A DNA stretch of 64,000 bases. Origin: DASQHW01 sp963837155. GTDB lineage: Bacteria; Actinomycetota; Acidimicrobiia; IMCC26256; PALSA-610. Position numbers and translations under genes: made by a program. A model generated the notes under the pieces. That model had not been told where the DNA came from. It did no database searches and was given only the letters and a program-made list of their open reading frames with translations. This document shows positions 34,251-42,403 of the stretch, one piece after another; the stretch's first letter is position 1; each line of letters opens with the position of its first letter. The stretch is from assembly GCA_963837155.1 (NCBI GenBank), contig CAWIMB010000002.1, positions 1,054,001 to 1,118,000 of the forward strand. Direction: 5' to 3'.

Positions 34251-34955
34251 ATGGGTCCGCCCGGCGCGGCCGACGTGAGCGGCGCAACGAATCTGCGAGA
34301 CTCGGGTGTGCGCTGGGCGTTGCTCGATCGGGTACCGGAAGACGACCGGCGCAAGGTGCTGTCGCTCGCGGTCCGCCGCAAGTATGCAAAAGGCGAGGTG
34401 CTCTTCCACGAGGGCGACCCCGCCGATTCGCTTCATCTCGTCGCCAAGGGCCATGTCGCGGTGCGCGCCGCAACGCCGCTCGGCGACGTCGCGATGCTGC
34501 GCGTGTTGCGGCCCGGCGAATTCTTCGGCGAGCTCGCGCTCTTGGCCCCGGGACCGCGAAGCGCAACGATCATTGCGCTGGAACCGGTGGAGACGCTCGC
34601 CTTGCATGTGAGTCACTTCGAGATGCTGCGCGCCCAACATGCACACATCGACGGGTTGCTCATCGAAGCGCTCGTCGCGGAGCTGCGACGGGTCTCGGCG
34701 GCGTTGGTCGAGGCGCTCTACCTTCCCGTTGAAAAGCGCTTGTGGCGCCGCCTGCGCGAGCTGACTGACATGTACGGCAGCGTGGCACCCGTCGAGATTC
34801 CTCTGACCCAGGAGGATCTGGCCCAGCTCGCGGGCACGACTCGCCAGACCGCGAACCGGATCCTCCGCGAGGCAGAAGAGCACGGTGTGCTCAGCATCGC
34901 CCGCGGTCGCATCGCGGTCCACGACCTGCCGGCGTTGCACCACCTCGCGCGCTGA
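34251..34955 (+). CDS. Crp/Fnr-family transcription regulator
   Basis: The 234-aa protein starts MGPPGAADVSGATNLRDSGV. An N-terminal cNMP-binding domain (about 20-135) has GEFFGELALLAPGPRSAT as its phosphate-binding cassette. The C-terminal HTH_Crp domain has LTQEDLAQLAGTTRQTANRI as its recognition helix region. It would bind cAMP and DNA. It is the third gene of the run, so it may control the M50/cNMP island. No clear TGTGA-N6-TCACA site is seen in this window. Confidence 0.9.
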   Translation: MGPPGAADVSGATNLRDSGVRWALLDRVPEDDRRKVLSLAVRRKYAKGEVLFHEGDPADSLHLVAKGHVAVRAATPLGDVAMLRVLRPGEFFGELALLAPGPRSATIIALEPVETLALHVSHFEMLRAQHAHIDGLLIEALVAELRRVSAALVEALYLPVEKRLWRRLRELTDMYGSVAPVEIPLTQEDLAQLAGTTRQTANRILREAEEHGVLSIARGRIAVHDLPALHHLAR

Positions 34956-35041
34956 TTTCGCGCACGCGCCGCGCTGAATGGGTCCGTTGGCCCATGTGAT
35001 CCGCGCAGCCCGTCCGTCACGATGGTGCGGAAGGCGGTGAG

Positions 35042-35788
35042 GTGGGCGTGCGGCGACGCGGGCGGGGATTCGACGTGGTGATGGGGCTGGCCGTGGCTTC
35101 GTTCATCGCGCTCGAAATCATCGGGCCTGCCGCGCCGGCGCCGGGCGCGCCGCCGGCCGACACGTTCACCCATGTCGACATGGTGGTCGACGACGGGGGG
35201 CTGCACGTGCAGCCAAGGGATGTGCCGGCCGGCGAGGTCGAGGTCACGCTGGTCGACAACCGCACGCAGAAGACGGAGGCGTTGACGGTGAAAGGCGTGC
35301 AGGCGCCGTTCGTGTTCAGCGCCGGCACGCAGTTGCGCACGCTGCGTGTGCTTCGTCGCTACGACTTGGTGCCGTACTCCGGCAACGTCCAGCAGGGCGC
35401 ACCGAGCGACATGCAAATCATCGTGCCGCAGCTCGCTTCACCGCGCGAGCCGCTGCACACGGTGACCCTCGACGTTCGGCCGGGTGGCATCTCGACGCCG
35501 TACCGCGAGGCGCGCTTCGAACAGCCCCTCTTTGCGTTCGGCGACATCACGCCGCCGGACACCCGTCCGTGGACGACGGTCGTGGCCGGTTCAACCGCGC
35601 TCGTCGTGCGCAACAAGACGGGTCACTCGATCAGCTGCGCGGTACCCAGCGGTGATCGCGTCCCGGTCATCCGGCGCAATCATCGTTCGACGATCCACGT
35701 GGTGTTGAAGAACGCCGCGCCGAACTTCTCCGTGGTGACCTGCACGAGCGGCACCGACGCGCAGATGTTCGACGTCTGGACCGGCTGA
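35042..35788 (+). CDS. Hypothetical secreted or membrane-anchored protein, two beta-sandwich-like halves
   Basis: A 248-aa protein from the GTG at 35042. It has a basic start (MGVRRRGRGFD) and one hydrophobic segment (VVMGLAVASFIALEII) that can act as signal anchor. The rest has no helices but many strands, in two related halves: THVDMVVDDGGLHVQPRDVP with VTLVDNRTQKTEALTVKG, and RPWTTVVAGSTALVVRNKTG with STIHVVLKNAAPNFSVVTCT. This resembles cupredoxin-like folds without obvious Cu ligands. It follows the Crp-type gene by 86 bp. Family not recognised. Confidence 0.6.
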   Translation: MGVRRRGRGFDVVMGLAVASFIALEIIGPAAPAPGAPPADTFTHVDMVVDDGGLHVQPRDVPAGEVEVTLVDNRTQKTEALTVKGVQAPFVFSAGTQLRTLRVLRRYDLVPYSGNVQQGAPSDMQIIVPQLASPREPLHTVTLDVRPGGISTPYREARFEQPLFAFGDITPPDTRPWTTVVAGSTALVVRNKTGHSISCAVPSGDRVPVIRRNHRSTIHVVLKNAAPNFSVVTCTSGTDAQMFDVWTG

Positions 35789-35796
35789 CCCGCAGC

Positions 35797-36954
35797 TCAA
35801 CCCGCGGGCTGTTGCTGCTCTTGCTCGGCTGCGTGGTCGACGATCGCCTTGGTGATCGCGTTGATCGCGCGGTTCACGAACTCGCCGCCGCTTCCGGTCA
35901 CCCAGTCGCACGACGCGGCCGGTGCATCGAGCTGGCCCGTGAAGCGAGGCATCACGTATTGCGCGAACAGATCGAAGCTGCGCTTGGTCGCCTCGGGTGA
36001 GGCCCAGTCGTGACCGAACAGCAAGAACGTGCCGAAGCCCCCGGACTCGTCGACGAGTGATTGGATCTTCTCGATTGCGTCGTCGGGCGTGCCGATCACT
36101 GCGAAGCCGTCCTCGTCGACGTTCGCGACGATCTCTTCTGCAGTGTCACCCCGCGTCGGTCCCGCCGGGAGCACGTGCGTGAAGTAGTGCGAGAACGGCA
36201 CGATGCCGTACTCCACGTCCTTGCGCGCCTGCTCCTTCGTCTCGGCAAGGTGCATGGGGCCGACGAGCCGCCACTTCGCCCGGTCGGCGGTGTGTCCGTG
36301 CTTGTCCGCGACCTCGTTCCACGTCTTCCAGTGCGTGCCGATCGCGTCGAAGCCCTGCTTGGTCGTCGCCGCGATCGAGAGCAGACCCGCACCATGCTTG
36401 CCGGCGGCCTTGGCGCCGGTCGGCGAGATCGACGCGGCGACCGCGACCTCCAACATCGGCTCGCTGTACGGGCGCAGCTGCAGGCGCGCGTCTTCCAACG
36501 TGAACCAATCCGTGTGCATCGTCACGATCTCGCCGTGCAGGAGCGCCATGATCGCGTCGAGCGCTTCGTCCATGCGCGGACGTTGCAGCTCGGCGGGGAT
36601 GCCGAGCATGTGCGCGTCCGACGTCAGTTGCCCGGGACCGCAACCGAGCATCACGCGGCCACGCGTGAGGTGGTCGAGGAGTACGAAGCGGTCGGCGAGC
36701 AGGAGGGGGTGGTGATAGGGCAGCGAGTTCACGCCGCTGCCGAGACGAAGGTGCTTGGTGCGCTGCGCGGCCGCGGCGATGAACACCTCGGGCGAAGCGA
36801 TGATCTCGTAGCCGCCGGAGTGGTGCTCGCCGATCCACGCCTCGTGGAAGCCGAGCCGGTCGAGGTGCTCGAGCAACTCGAGGTCGCGTTCGAGCGCGAG
36901 TGTCGGGTTCTGTCCGGTCGGATGGAACGGCGCCATGAAAAGGCCGAATCGCAT
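35797..36954 (-). CDS. LLM-class flavin-dependent monooxygenase (bacterial luciferase-like)
   Basis: The 385-aa protein starts MRFGLFMAPFHPTGQNPTLA at the ATG at 36954. It has the luciferase-like features EAWIGEHHSGGYEIIASPEV, RLGSGVNSLPYHHPLLLADR and RGRVMLGCGPGQLTSDAHML. Length and motifs match flavin-dependent alkanal monooxygenase-type proteins rather than F420 enzymes. It ends in a Gln-rich tail (EQEQQQPAG). A TTGACCG-CT-CGGTCAA palindrome lies 20 bp upstream, suggesting TetR-type control. Confidence 0.88.
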   Translation of the reverse strand: MRFGLFMAPFHPTGQNPTLALERDLELLEHLDRLGFHEAWIGEHHSGGYEIIASPEVFIAAAAQRTKHLRLGSGVNSLPYHHPLLLADRFVLLDHLTRGRVMLGCGPGQLTSDAHMLGIPAELQRPRMDEALDAIMALLHGEIVTMHTDWFTLEDARLQLRPYSEPMLEVAVAASISPTGAKAAGKHGAGLLSIAATTKQGFDAIGTHWKTWNEVADKHGHTADRAKWRLVGPMHLAETKEQARKDVEYGIVPFSHYFTHVLPAGPTRGDTAEEIVANVDEDGFAVIGTPDDAIEKIQSLVDESGGFGTFLLFGHDWASPEATKRSFDLFAQYVMPRFTGQLDAPAASCDWVTGSGGEFVNRAINAITKAIVDHAAEQEQQQPAG

Positions 36955-36974
36955 CCGCCCATTCGACTCCCGGC

Positions 36975-36990
36975 TTGACCGCTCGGTCAA
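36975..36990. promoter_or_regulatory. TetR-type palindromic operator candidate
   Basis: TTGACCG and CGGTCAA perfect 7-bp arms around CT. It is 20 bp upstream of the LLM monooxygenase start. It shares TTGAC-N6-GTCAA with the site at 40435. Confidence 0.6.
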
Positions 36991-37048
36991 CTTCGGGCGC
37001 GGATCATCCTTGATCAGTGCAACTGGGGATGCGTAGCTTGCGGAGGGC

Positions 37049-38375
37049 GTGCCTGACAGGGAGGGACGACTCGTGGGAAGTCGGCTGTGGCTCCGGGCCC
37101 TTTTCGTGTTGACCGTGGCGGCGATCGTCGGCGGCGGGATCGCTTTCTCACCTACGACGACCGCGGGTGCCAAGAAGGCGGTGCCCGGCAGCGGCGACAT
37201 CTCGAAGATCGAACACGTCGTCGTGCTGATGCAGGAGAACCGCTCCTACGACCACTACTTCGGGCTGTTGCACGAAGAGGGCCAGAAGGCATCGGCGAAG
37301 GAGCCGAAGACCGGCAACCCGAATCCGTTGCATCCCAGCCAGCGGATACGTCCGTTCATCCAGCAGAGAACATGTGAGGTCGGCGACCTCGACCACGGGT
37401 CGGGACGCGACCCACAACGAGATCAACGGCGGCAAGATGAACGGCTTCACCGCCGAGAACGTGCATCCGCGGGACCCGACGGGCAGTCGCGCGATGGGTC
37501 GCTACGACGCGGGGCAGCTGCCGTTCTATTACACGCTCGCGTATCAGTTCTCGGTCGCCGACCACTACTTCGCGTCGGTGCCGGGCCCCACGTTCCCGAA
37601 CCGCTTTTACCTGTTGACCGGCACGTCGTTCGGTCACATCAGCAATACGATCCAGATCTACAACCAACGGACCATCTTCCAGCAGCTCGACGAGGCGCAG
37701 CCGCCGGTGAGCTGGAAGATCTACTTGGCGTCGGCGCAGGTCGAGTTGTTGTTCAAGTACGTGGGCGACCATTCCGCGGGACACGTGTTCCCGCTGTCGC
37801 AGTACTTCACCGACGCCGCGAACGGTGACCTGCCGCAGGTTACGTTCGTCGAGTCGGATCCGTCGGGCGATGTGAACCACGAAAGCGACGAGCACCCGCC
37901 TGCGAACGAGCAGGTCGGCCAGAAGTTCTCGCACGACGTCATCAAGGCGCTCGCCGACGGCCCGGACTGGCCGTCGTCGGCGTTCTTCCTGACCTACGAC
38001 GAGCACGGCGGCTACTACGACCACGTGAAGCCACCAGCCGCTGTCCCGCCCGACGACATTCCGCCGATGGGCCGTCCGGGTCAGGCATTCAACCTGTACG
38101 GCGTGCGCGTGCCGACCATCGTCATCTCACCGTGGGCGAAGCCGCATCACGTATCGCACACCGTGTATGACCACACGTCGATCCTGAAGTTCATCGAGAC
38201 GCGCTTCGGGTTGCCGCCGTTGACGCGCCGAGATGCGGCCGCGGATCCGATGCTCGACATGTTCGACTTCTCGCAGATGTCGATCCCGCACGCGAACCTT
38301 CCCGATGCGCAGATCGATCCCGCGGGTGTCGCGCAGTGCGCCGCGAGCGGCGTGCAGACCACTGGTGAGCTGTAG
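37049..38375 (+). CDS. Secreted phosphoesterase (phospholipase C / acid phosphatase family), frameshifted at 37401
   Basis: The composite is about 441 residues. The GTG at 37049 starts a signal/anchor region (LWLRALFVLTVAAIVGGG). The conserved IEHVVVLMQENRSYDHYFG carries the catalytic-site Asn-Arg-Ser. Removing one C at 37401 gives HGWDATHNEINGGKMNGFTA, then FSVADHYFASVPGPTFPNRF and FLTYDEHGGYYDHVKPP (metal ligands). The family hydrolyses phosphodiesters outside the cell. A TAGCTT -10 and a GGAGGG site lie upstream. The gene ends at 38375. Confidence 0.88.
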
Positions 38376-38403
38376 CCGAACGACGCCGGTGACGTGAGCT
38401 GCG

Positions 38404-39114
38404 TTAGACCGCTGACGGCAGCTGCGACGTAATCCAGGCGTCGAGCGCGGGGCCGCTCTCGTAGCTGCAGATCAGCGCGTAGCGCGGCGCGTTGCCGGTG
38501 TGCACCACGACGTGCCAGAGGCGTTGCGTGTCGAGCACGAACCGTGCGCCCTTGTGGAGCGGAAGCCGTGCCTCGGTGGACGGGTCGGGCAGACCGTCGG
38601 GACCGGTGTCCATCAGGAGCATGTAGCTGTCGGGGAAGTCGGTGAGCTCGAGCCACGTGCGCACGACCCAGCCCTGGTCGTCGGGATTGAAGCGGTTGTT
38701 GTCGTCGCGGTGAAAGCTGCGGAACGCGGTGTCGTGATCCTGGGGCTCGAGCTTGATCGTCCGCACCCGCCCGTAATCAGCACCGACGCTCTCGACGTAG
38801 CGCTTCAGCGTCGGGCACTTCTCGGCGTTGCTCGTGAACCGCGCGCCCTTGTCGGGCCGCTCGTCGCCCTTGTTCCAGAAGCCGCGGCAGTCGAGATTGC
38901 CGTCGGCGGTCGCGATCGGCGCGAAGTTCGTGTCGCCGCCGCTCTTCCAGTCCATGTATTCGAGGTCGAGATACTCGTGGGCCGGCACCTCGAACGGCAG
39001 GTCGGTCAGCTGCACGAACCCGCGTGCCGCGAGCGCCTCCGGCCGCGGGTGCCGGGTGTGCAAGGGAATCTCACACGACCAGTGATCGGTCGTGGGCCAG
39101 AACGTGGTCGACAT
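38404..39114 (-). CDS. Aspartyl/asparaginyl beta-hydroxylase-like dioxygenase (putative)
   Basis: The 236-aa protein starts MSTTFWPTTDHWSCEIPLHT. It has FHRDDNN (H135, D137) and RLWHVVVHTGNAPRYAL (H201 or H205, R211), a pattern matching the HxD...H facial triad and the 2-oxoglutarate-binding Arg of cupin-fold dioxygenases. The domain is thus probably an Fe(II)/2OG hydroxylase. The substrate is unknown. Its promoter region contains a 46-bp nested inverted repeat that also serves as the end of the acyl-CoA dehydrogenase gene. Confidence 0.65.
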   Translation of the reverse strand: MSTTFWPTTDHWSCEIPLHTRHPRPEALAARGFVQLTDLPFEVPAHEYLDLEYMDWKSGGDTNFAPIATADGNLDCRGFWNKGDERPDKGARFTSNAEKCPTLKRYVESVGADYGRVRTIKLEPQDHDTAFRSFHRDDNNRFNPDDQGWVVRTWLELTDFPDSYMLLMDTGPDGLPDPSTEARLPLHKGARFVLDTQRLWHVVVHTGNAPRYALICSYESGPALDAWITSQLPSAV

Positions 39115-39144
39115 GTGCTGTGAGTTTACGGCCGCAGCCCCGAC

Positions 39145-39190
39145 CGTTTGGGCACTACGGATCGGCCTACCGATCCGAACCGTCCAAACG
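39145..39190. terminator. Nested inverted repeat between acyl-CoA dehydrogenase and hydroxylase genes
   Basis: Outer CGTTTGG/CCAAACG arms enclose a perfect CGGATCGG-CCTA-CCGATCCG stem-loop. It lies just after the dehydrogenase stop and 30 bp before the hydroxylase start, both on the minus strand. It may be a terminator, an operator, or both. Confidence 0.55.
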
Positions 39191-39196
39191 CTGCGA

Positions 39197-40417
39197 CTAC
39201 AGCGGGAGGTTGCCCGTGGCGGCCTTCGTTGAACCGTGGTCGCGGAACGCCGAGATCGCGCGCTCGGCGGTGCGCATCAGGTGGATCTCGTCGGCGCCGT
39301 CGGCGAACCGCGCCCACCGGGCATGTAAGAACATGTCGGCGAGCGGCGTGTCCTTCGAGTACCCGAGCGCGCCGTGCACCTGGATCGCGCGGTCGATGAT
39401 GCGGTTCAGCGAGTTGGCGACGAAGTGCTTCGTCATCGACACCTCACTCTTGAAGTCTTCCTTGCGGTCGATCTTGTACGCGGCGTGCAGCACCATGAGC
39501 TTGCACTGGTACAGCTCGATCGTGGACTCCGCGATCATCCACTGGATGCCCTGCTTCTCGGCGAGCAGTGACCCGTGCGAGAAGCGGTTGAGCGAACGGT
39601 CGACCATCATGTCGAGCGCCATCTCGGCTTGCGCGATCCACCGCATGCAGTGCGCGAGACGGGCGGGGCCGAGCCGGTACTGGCCGAGCAGGTGTCCCTG
39701 CCCGCGGCCGCCGAGCATCTGGTCGTCGTGCACGCGCAGGTCCTCGATGAGGATCTCGCTGTGCCCGCCGGGCCCGTGCATGGTCTCGACCTCGCGCACC
39801 TCCGTCCAACCCTCGGATGGCAGGTCGACGATGAACGCGGTGTTCGCCGCCTGCGGGACGTCGGGGTCCTCTTCGGTGCGCGCAATCAGGATCGCGAAAC
39901 GGGCGCGGTGCGCGTTGGTGATGAACCACTTGTGGCCGTTGATGACCCACTCGTCGCCGTCCTTGTAGCCCCACGTCTTGATGAGTGTGGGGTCGGAGCC
40001 GGCGACCTCGGGCTCGGTCATCGCGAAGCACGACGCGCTGACGCCGTCGCACAGCGGCTTCAAGTACTTCTGCTTCTGCTCCTCGGTGCCCCAGTGCAAC
40101 AGCGTGTGCATGTTGCCCTCGTCGGGCGCCTGGGCGTTGATCGCGAACGGACCGAAGCTCGTCTTCGCAGCCTCGGCTTGCACCATCGCGAGCTCGACGT
40201 GGCCGAGCCCCATGCCGCCCCACTCCTTCGGCATGTGCGGAAGCCACAAGCCGCGCTCTTGGGCGGCCTTGCGCATCTCGATGATGCCGTCGATGAGCTG
40301 CTTGTGGTCGTTGGGGTCCCAGCGTTCTTCGATGGGTTTCACGACCTCGTCGACGAGGGCGCGTACGCGGTCGCGGATGTCTTCGAGCTCGGGGGAGAGA
40401 CTGAAGTCGATAGCCAT
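39197..40417 (-). CDS. Acyl-CoA dehydrogenase
   Basis: The 406-aa protein has the full ACAD fold: MAIDFSLSPELEDIRDRVRA at the N-terminus, the FAD-binding CFAMTEPEVAGSDPTLIKTW, the middle strand GHKWFITNAHRARFAILIAR and the C-terminal QVHGALGYSKDTPLADMFLH. The length is typical. It dehydrogenates an acyl-CoA in the FAD/ETF pathway, and etfBA lie further along the window. The ATG at 40417 is 17 bp from a TTGAC-N6-GTCAA palindrome. It is intact. Confidence 0.95.
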   Translation of the reverse strand: MAIDFSLSPELEDIRDRVRALVDEVVKPIEERWDPNDHKQLIDGIIEMRKAAQERGLWLPHMPKEWGGMGLGHVELAMVQAEAAKTSFGPFAINAQAPDEGNMHTLLHWGTEEQKQKYLKPLCDGVSASCFAMTEPEVAGSDPTLIKTWGYKDGDEWVINGHKWFITNAHRARFAILIARTEEDPDVPQAANTAFIVDLPSEGWTEVREVETMHGPGGHSEILIEDLRVHDDQMLGGRGQGHLLGQYRLGPARLAHCMRWIAQAEMALDMMVDRSLNRFSHGSLLAEKQGIQWMIAESTIELYQCKLMVLHAAYKIDRKEDFKSEVSMTKHFVANSLNRIIDRAIQVHGALGYSKDTPLADMFLHARWARFADGADEIHLMRTAERAISAFRDHGSTKAATGNLPL

Positions 40418-40434
40418 GCGGGCAGTTCACCGGC

Positions 40435-40456
40435 CGCTTGACGACCCGGTCAAGCG
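40435..40456. promoter_or_regulatory. Palindromic operator candidate at the ACAD/SDR divergent promoter
   Basis: CGCTTGAC and GTCAAGCG perfect 8-bp arms around GACCCG. It lies between the dehydrogenase start (40417, minus) and the SDR start (40493, plus). Confidence 0.6.
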
Positions 40457-40492
40457 TTGGCCCCGGTCGGCGTTGGATGGCAGCATCGGCGG

Positions 40493-41311
40493 GTGGCTGC
40501 CCGCCTCGCCGGCAAAGTTGCGCTCATCACGGGCTCGACCCGGGGCATCGGCCGCGCGATCGCCGAACGGTTCGCGCTCGAGGGGGCAAAGGTTGTCGTG
40601 ACCGGCCGCACCGAGTCCGCGGGAACCGCAGTCGAGCAAGCGATTCGGGACGCCGGCGGCGAAGCGACGTACGTGCAGAGCGATCTCGGTCGCGAGGAGG
40701 ACGTCGCTCGCGCCGTGCAGGTCGCGGCCGATCGCTACGGCGGCCTGACCACGCTCGTCAACAACGTTGCGCCAACCGATCTCGTCGGTCCCGGTCGGGG
40801 TGATCGTTCACTCGCAGAGATCACCGACGACGCGTGGGACGGCATCATGACGGTCGCCCTCAAGCAAATGGTGTGGTGCGCGCGGCACGCGGTCCCACAC
40901 CTGTTGGCCGCTGATGGCGGCGCGTCGATCGTGAACATCTCCTCGGCGGCATCGATGCGCGGCACGCCCGGCATCGATGCGTACACGGCCGCCAAAGGTG
41001 CGATCAACGCGCTCACGCGATCGCTCGCGGTCGAGCTCGCACCAGGCGTCCGCGTGAACACGATCGTGTGCGGCATGGTGCTCACGAGCGAGGGCGCGTT
41101 CAAGATGATGGAGCACCCCGTGATCGGGCCTGCGACTCGCGCGCTGCATCTCACGCGGCTCGGCCTCCCGGAGGACATCGCCAACGTCGCGCTGTTCCTC
41201 GCGTCCGACGAAGCTGCCTACGTCACCGGGGTCAACCTGCCGGCCGACGGCGGACTCCTCGCCAAGATGGCGGTGCCCGACATCTCGGCCGCCGACCTGC
41301 AACTGGATTGA
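40493..41311 (+). CDS. Short-chain dehydrogenase/reductase
   Basis: The 272-aa SDR starts at the GTG at 40493 (MAARLAGKVALITGSTRGIG). It has the cofactor loop TGSTRGIG, NNVAP in place of NNAG, the catalytic Ser in VNISSAASM and YTAAK. The C-terminal SDEAAYVTGVNLPADGGLL closes the fold. The pattern is that of a classical 3-oxoacyl reductase-like SDR. Divergent from the acyl-CoA dehydrogenase with a shared palindrome, it may act in the same pathway. Confidence 0.9.
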   Translation: MAARLAGKVALITGSTRGIGRAIAERFALEGAKVVVTGRTESAGTAVEQAIRDAGGEATYVQSDLGREEDVARAVQVAADRYGGLTTLVNNVAPTDLVGPGRGDRSLAEITDDAWDGIMTVALKQMVWCARHAVPHLLAADGGASIVNISSAASMRGTPGIDAYTAAKGAINALTRSLAVELAPGVRVNTIVCGMVLTSEGAFKMMEHPVIGPATRALHLTRLGLPEDIANVALFLASDEAAYVTGVNLPADGGLLAKMAVPDISAADLQLD

Positions 41312-41315
41312 GCGC

Positions 41316-42122
41316 GTGATGCACCCTCGGCTCTCGGTGAGCGCGGTGTCGTCGTGGCGCGCTTCGTTCGACGACGACCTCGCGATGTGGGAGCGCCTCG
41401 GGATCGATCACGTCGGCCTCTCGCTGCGCAAGTGCGAGGAGGTCGGGCTCGATCGTGCAGCTCGGCGCGTGCGCGAGGCGGGCCTGCGTGTCAGCAACAT
41501 CGTGGAATGCGGATGGTGTGCACTCGACGATCGCAGCACGTGGCCCGCGCACCGCGACCGTCTCCGGGCGGCACTCAGTACGTTCGGCGTTGTCACCGTC
41601 GTGACGACCTCCCCCGCGGGCGCGCTCGAATGGGACGCGGCTGCCGACGCCTTTTGTGCGCTCGTGGCGCCGCTCGACGCAGCACGTCTGGCGGTCGAGA
41701 ACACCAGCGCCTTGCGCGTCGATCTCTCGTTCGTCACGACGCTGCGCGACACCATCGACCTCGCGCAGCTGGCGGGCACTGGTGTTTGTGTCGAAGTCAA
41801 CTCGTGCTGGGCCGAACGTGATCTCGCCCGAACTTTCGGACGGCTCGGCTCGGGCGAGGTTGTGCACGTCCAGCTCAGCGACTTCCGTATCGGGAGCCTG
41901 AGCACACCCGATCGGTCCGTCCCGGGCGACGGTGACATTCCCCTCGCCGCGATCCTGCGGCAGCTCGACGCAGCGGGATACCGCGGTGCGTTCGAGCTCG
42001 AGCTCGTGGGTCCGCGGATCGAGGAGGAGGGCTACGAAGCTGCGATCGCACGCGCGGTCGCGCGCACGAACGTGCTCTTACACGAGTCCCTTGCCGATCG
42101 CGGGGACGAGCCGCTGCACTGA
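41316..42122 (+). CDS. Sugar phosphate isomerase/epimerase-like TIM-barrel protein
   Basis: The 268-aa protein starts MMHPRLSVSAVSSWRASFDD (GTG 41316 or ATG 41319). Features of the xylose-isomerase-like fold include RLAVENTSALRVDLSFVTTL (metal Glu), GVCVEVNSCWAERDLARTFG, VVHVQLSDFRIG (His/Asp ligands) and GAFELELVGPRIEEEGYEAA. It starts 4 bp after the SDR stop, so it is co-transcribed. It overlaps the convergent ABM gene by 45 bp. Substrate unknown. Confidence 0.85.
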   Translation: MMHPRLSVSAVSSWRASFDDDLAMWERLGIDHVGLSLRKCEEVGLDRAARRVREAGLRVSNIVECGWCALDDRSTWPAHRDRLRAALSTFGVVTVVTTSPAGALEWDAAADAFCALVAPLDAARLAVENTSALRVDLSFVTTLRDTIDLAQLAGTGVCVEVNSCWAERDLARTFGRLGSGEVVHVQLSDFRIGSLSTPDRSVPGDGDIPLAAILRQLDAAGYRGAFELELVGPRIEEEGYEAAIARAVARTNVLLHESLADRGDEPLH

Positions 42123-42380
42123 ACCGGGCAGGGTCACGGCCCGGAGCTCGGGGAGGACGCGCGCGACCGTCGCCGAATCGCGGTGCACCGCGAGCGCGGC
42201 GTCGTCGGCGAACAGCTCGTACGACACGACGAGGTCGGGGTCGTCGTCGACGGTGTGAAACGTGTACACGAGGGTTCCGGGCTCGTCCGCCTCGGCCGTC
42301 GCAACGAGCTCTTGCAGGATGGCGAGCAGCTCGTCACGACGGCCGGGCTGTGCGTGCATCGTCGACGTGTAGGCGATCAT
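42078..42380 (-). CDS. Antibiotic biosynthesis monooxygenase (ABM) domain protein
   Basis: The 100-aa protein starts MIAYTSTMHAQPGRRDELLA. The dimeric ferredoxin-like fold is indicated by DEPGTLVYTFHTVDDDPDLV and VVSYELFADDAALAVHRDSA. ABM proteins are small, often cofactor-free monooxygenases or quinol-handling proteins. It overlaps the sugar-isomerase gene by 45 bp at the 3' ends and is divergent from the alcohol dehydrogenase gene by 23 bp. Confidence 0.85.
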   Translation of the reverse strand: MIAYTSTMHAQPGRRDELLAILQELVATAEADEPGTLVYTFHTVDDDPDLVVSYELFADDAALAVHRDSATVARVLPELRAVTLPGSVQRLVPAIGKGLV

Positions 42381-42391
42381 GCGCGGGACGG

Positions 42392-42397
42392 TAGCCT
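42392..42397 (+). promoter_or_regulatory. -10 element, leaderless type
   Basis: TAGCCT ends 6 nt before the GTG at 42404. Confidence 0.5.
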
Positions 42398-42403
42398 CGC
42401 TCT

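Noticed and set aside
34990..35030. TGTGA...TCACG pair upstream of 35042 as a Crp site
   Set aside because: The half-sites are about 18 bp apart, not 6, and the flanks do not match.
36061..36978. 305-residue plus-strand frame over the LLM monooxygenase
   Set aside because: Arg/Val-rich shadow of a well-conserved minus-strand enzyme.
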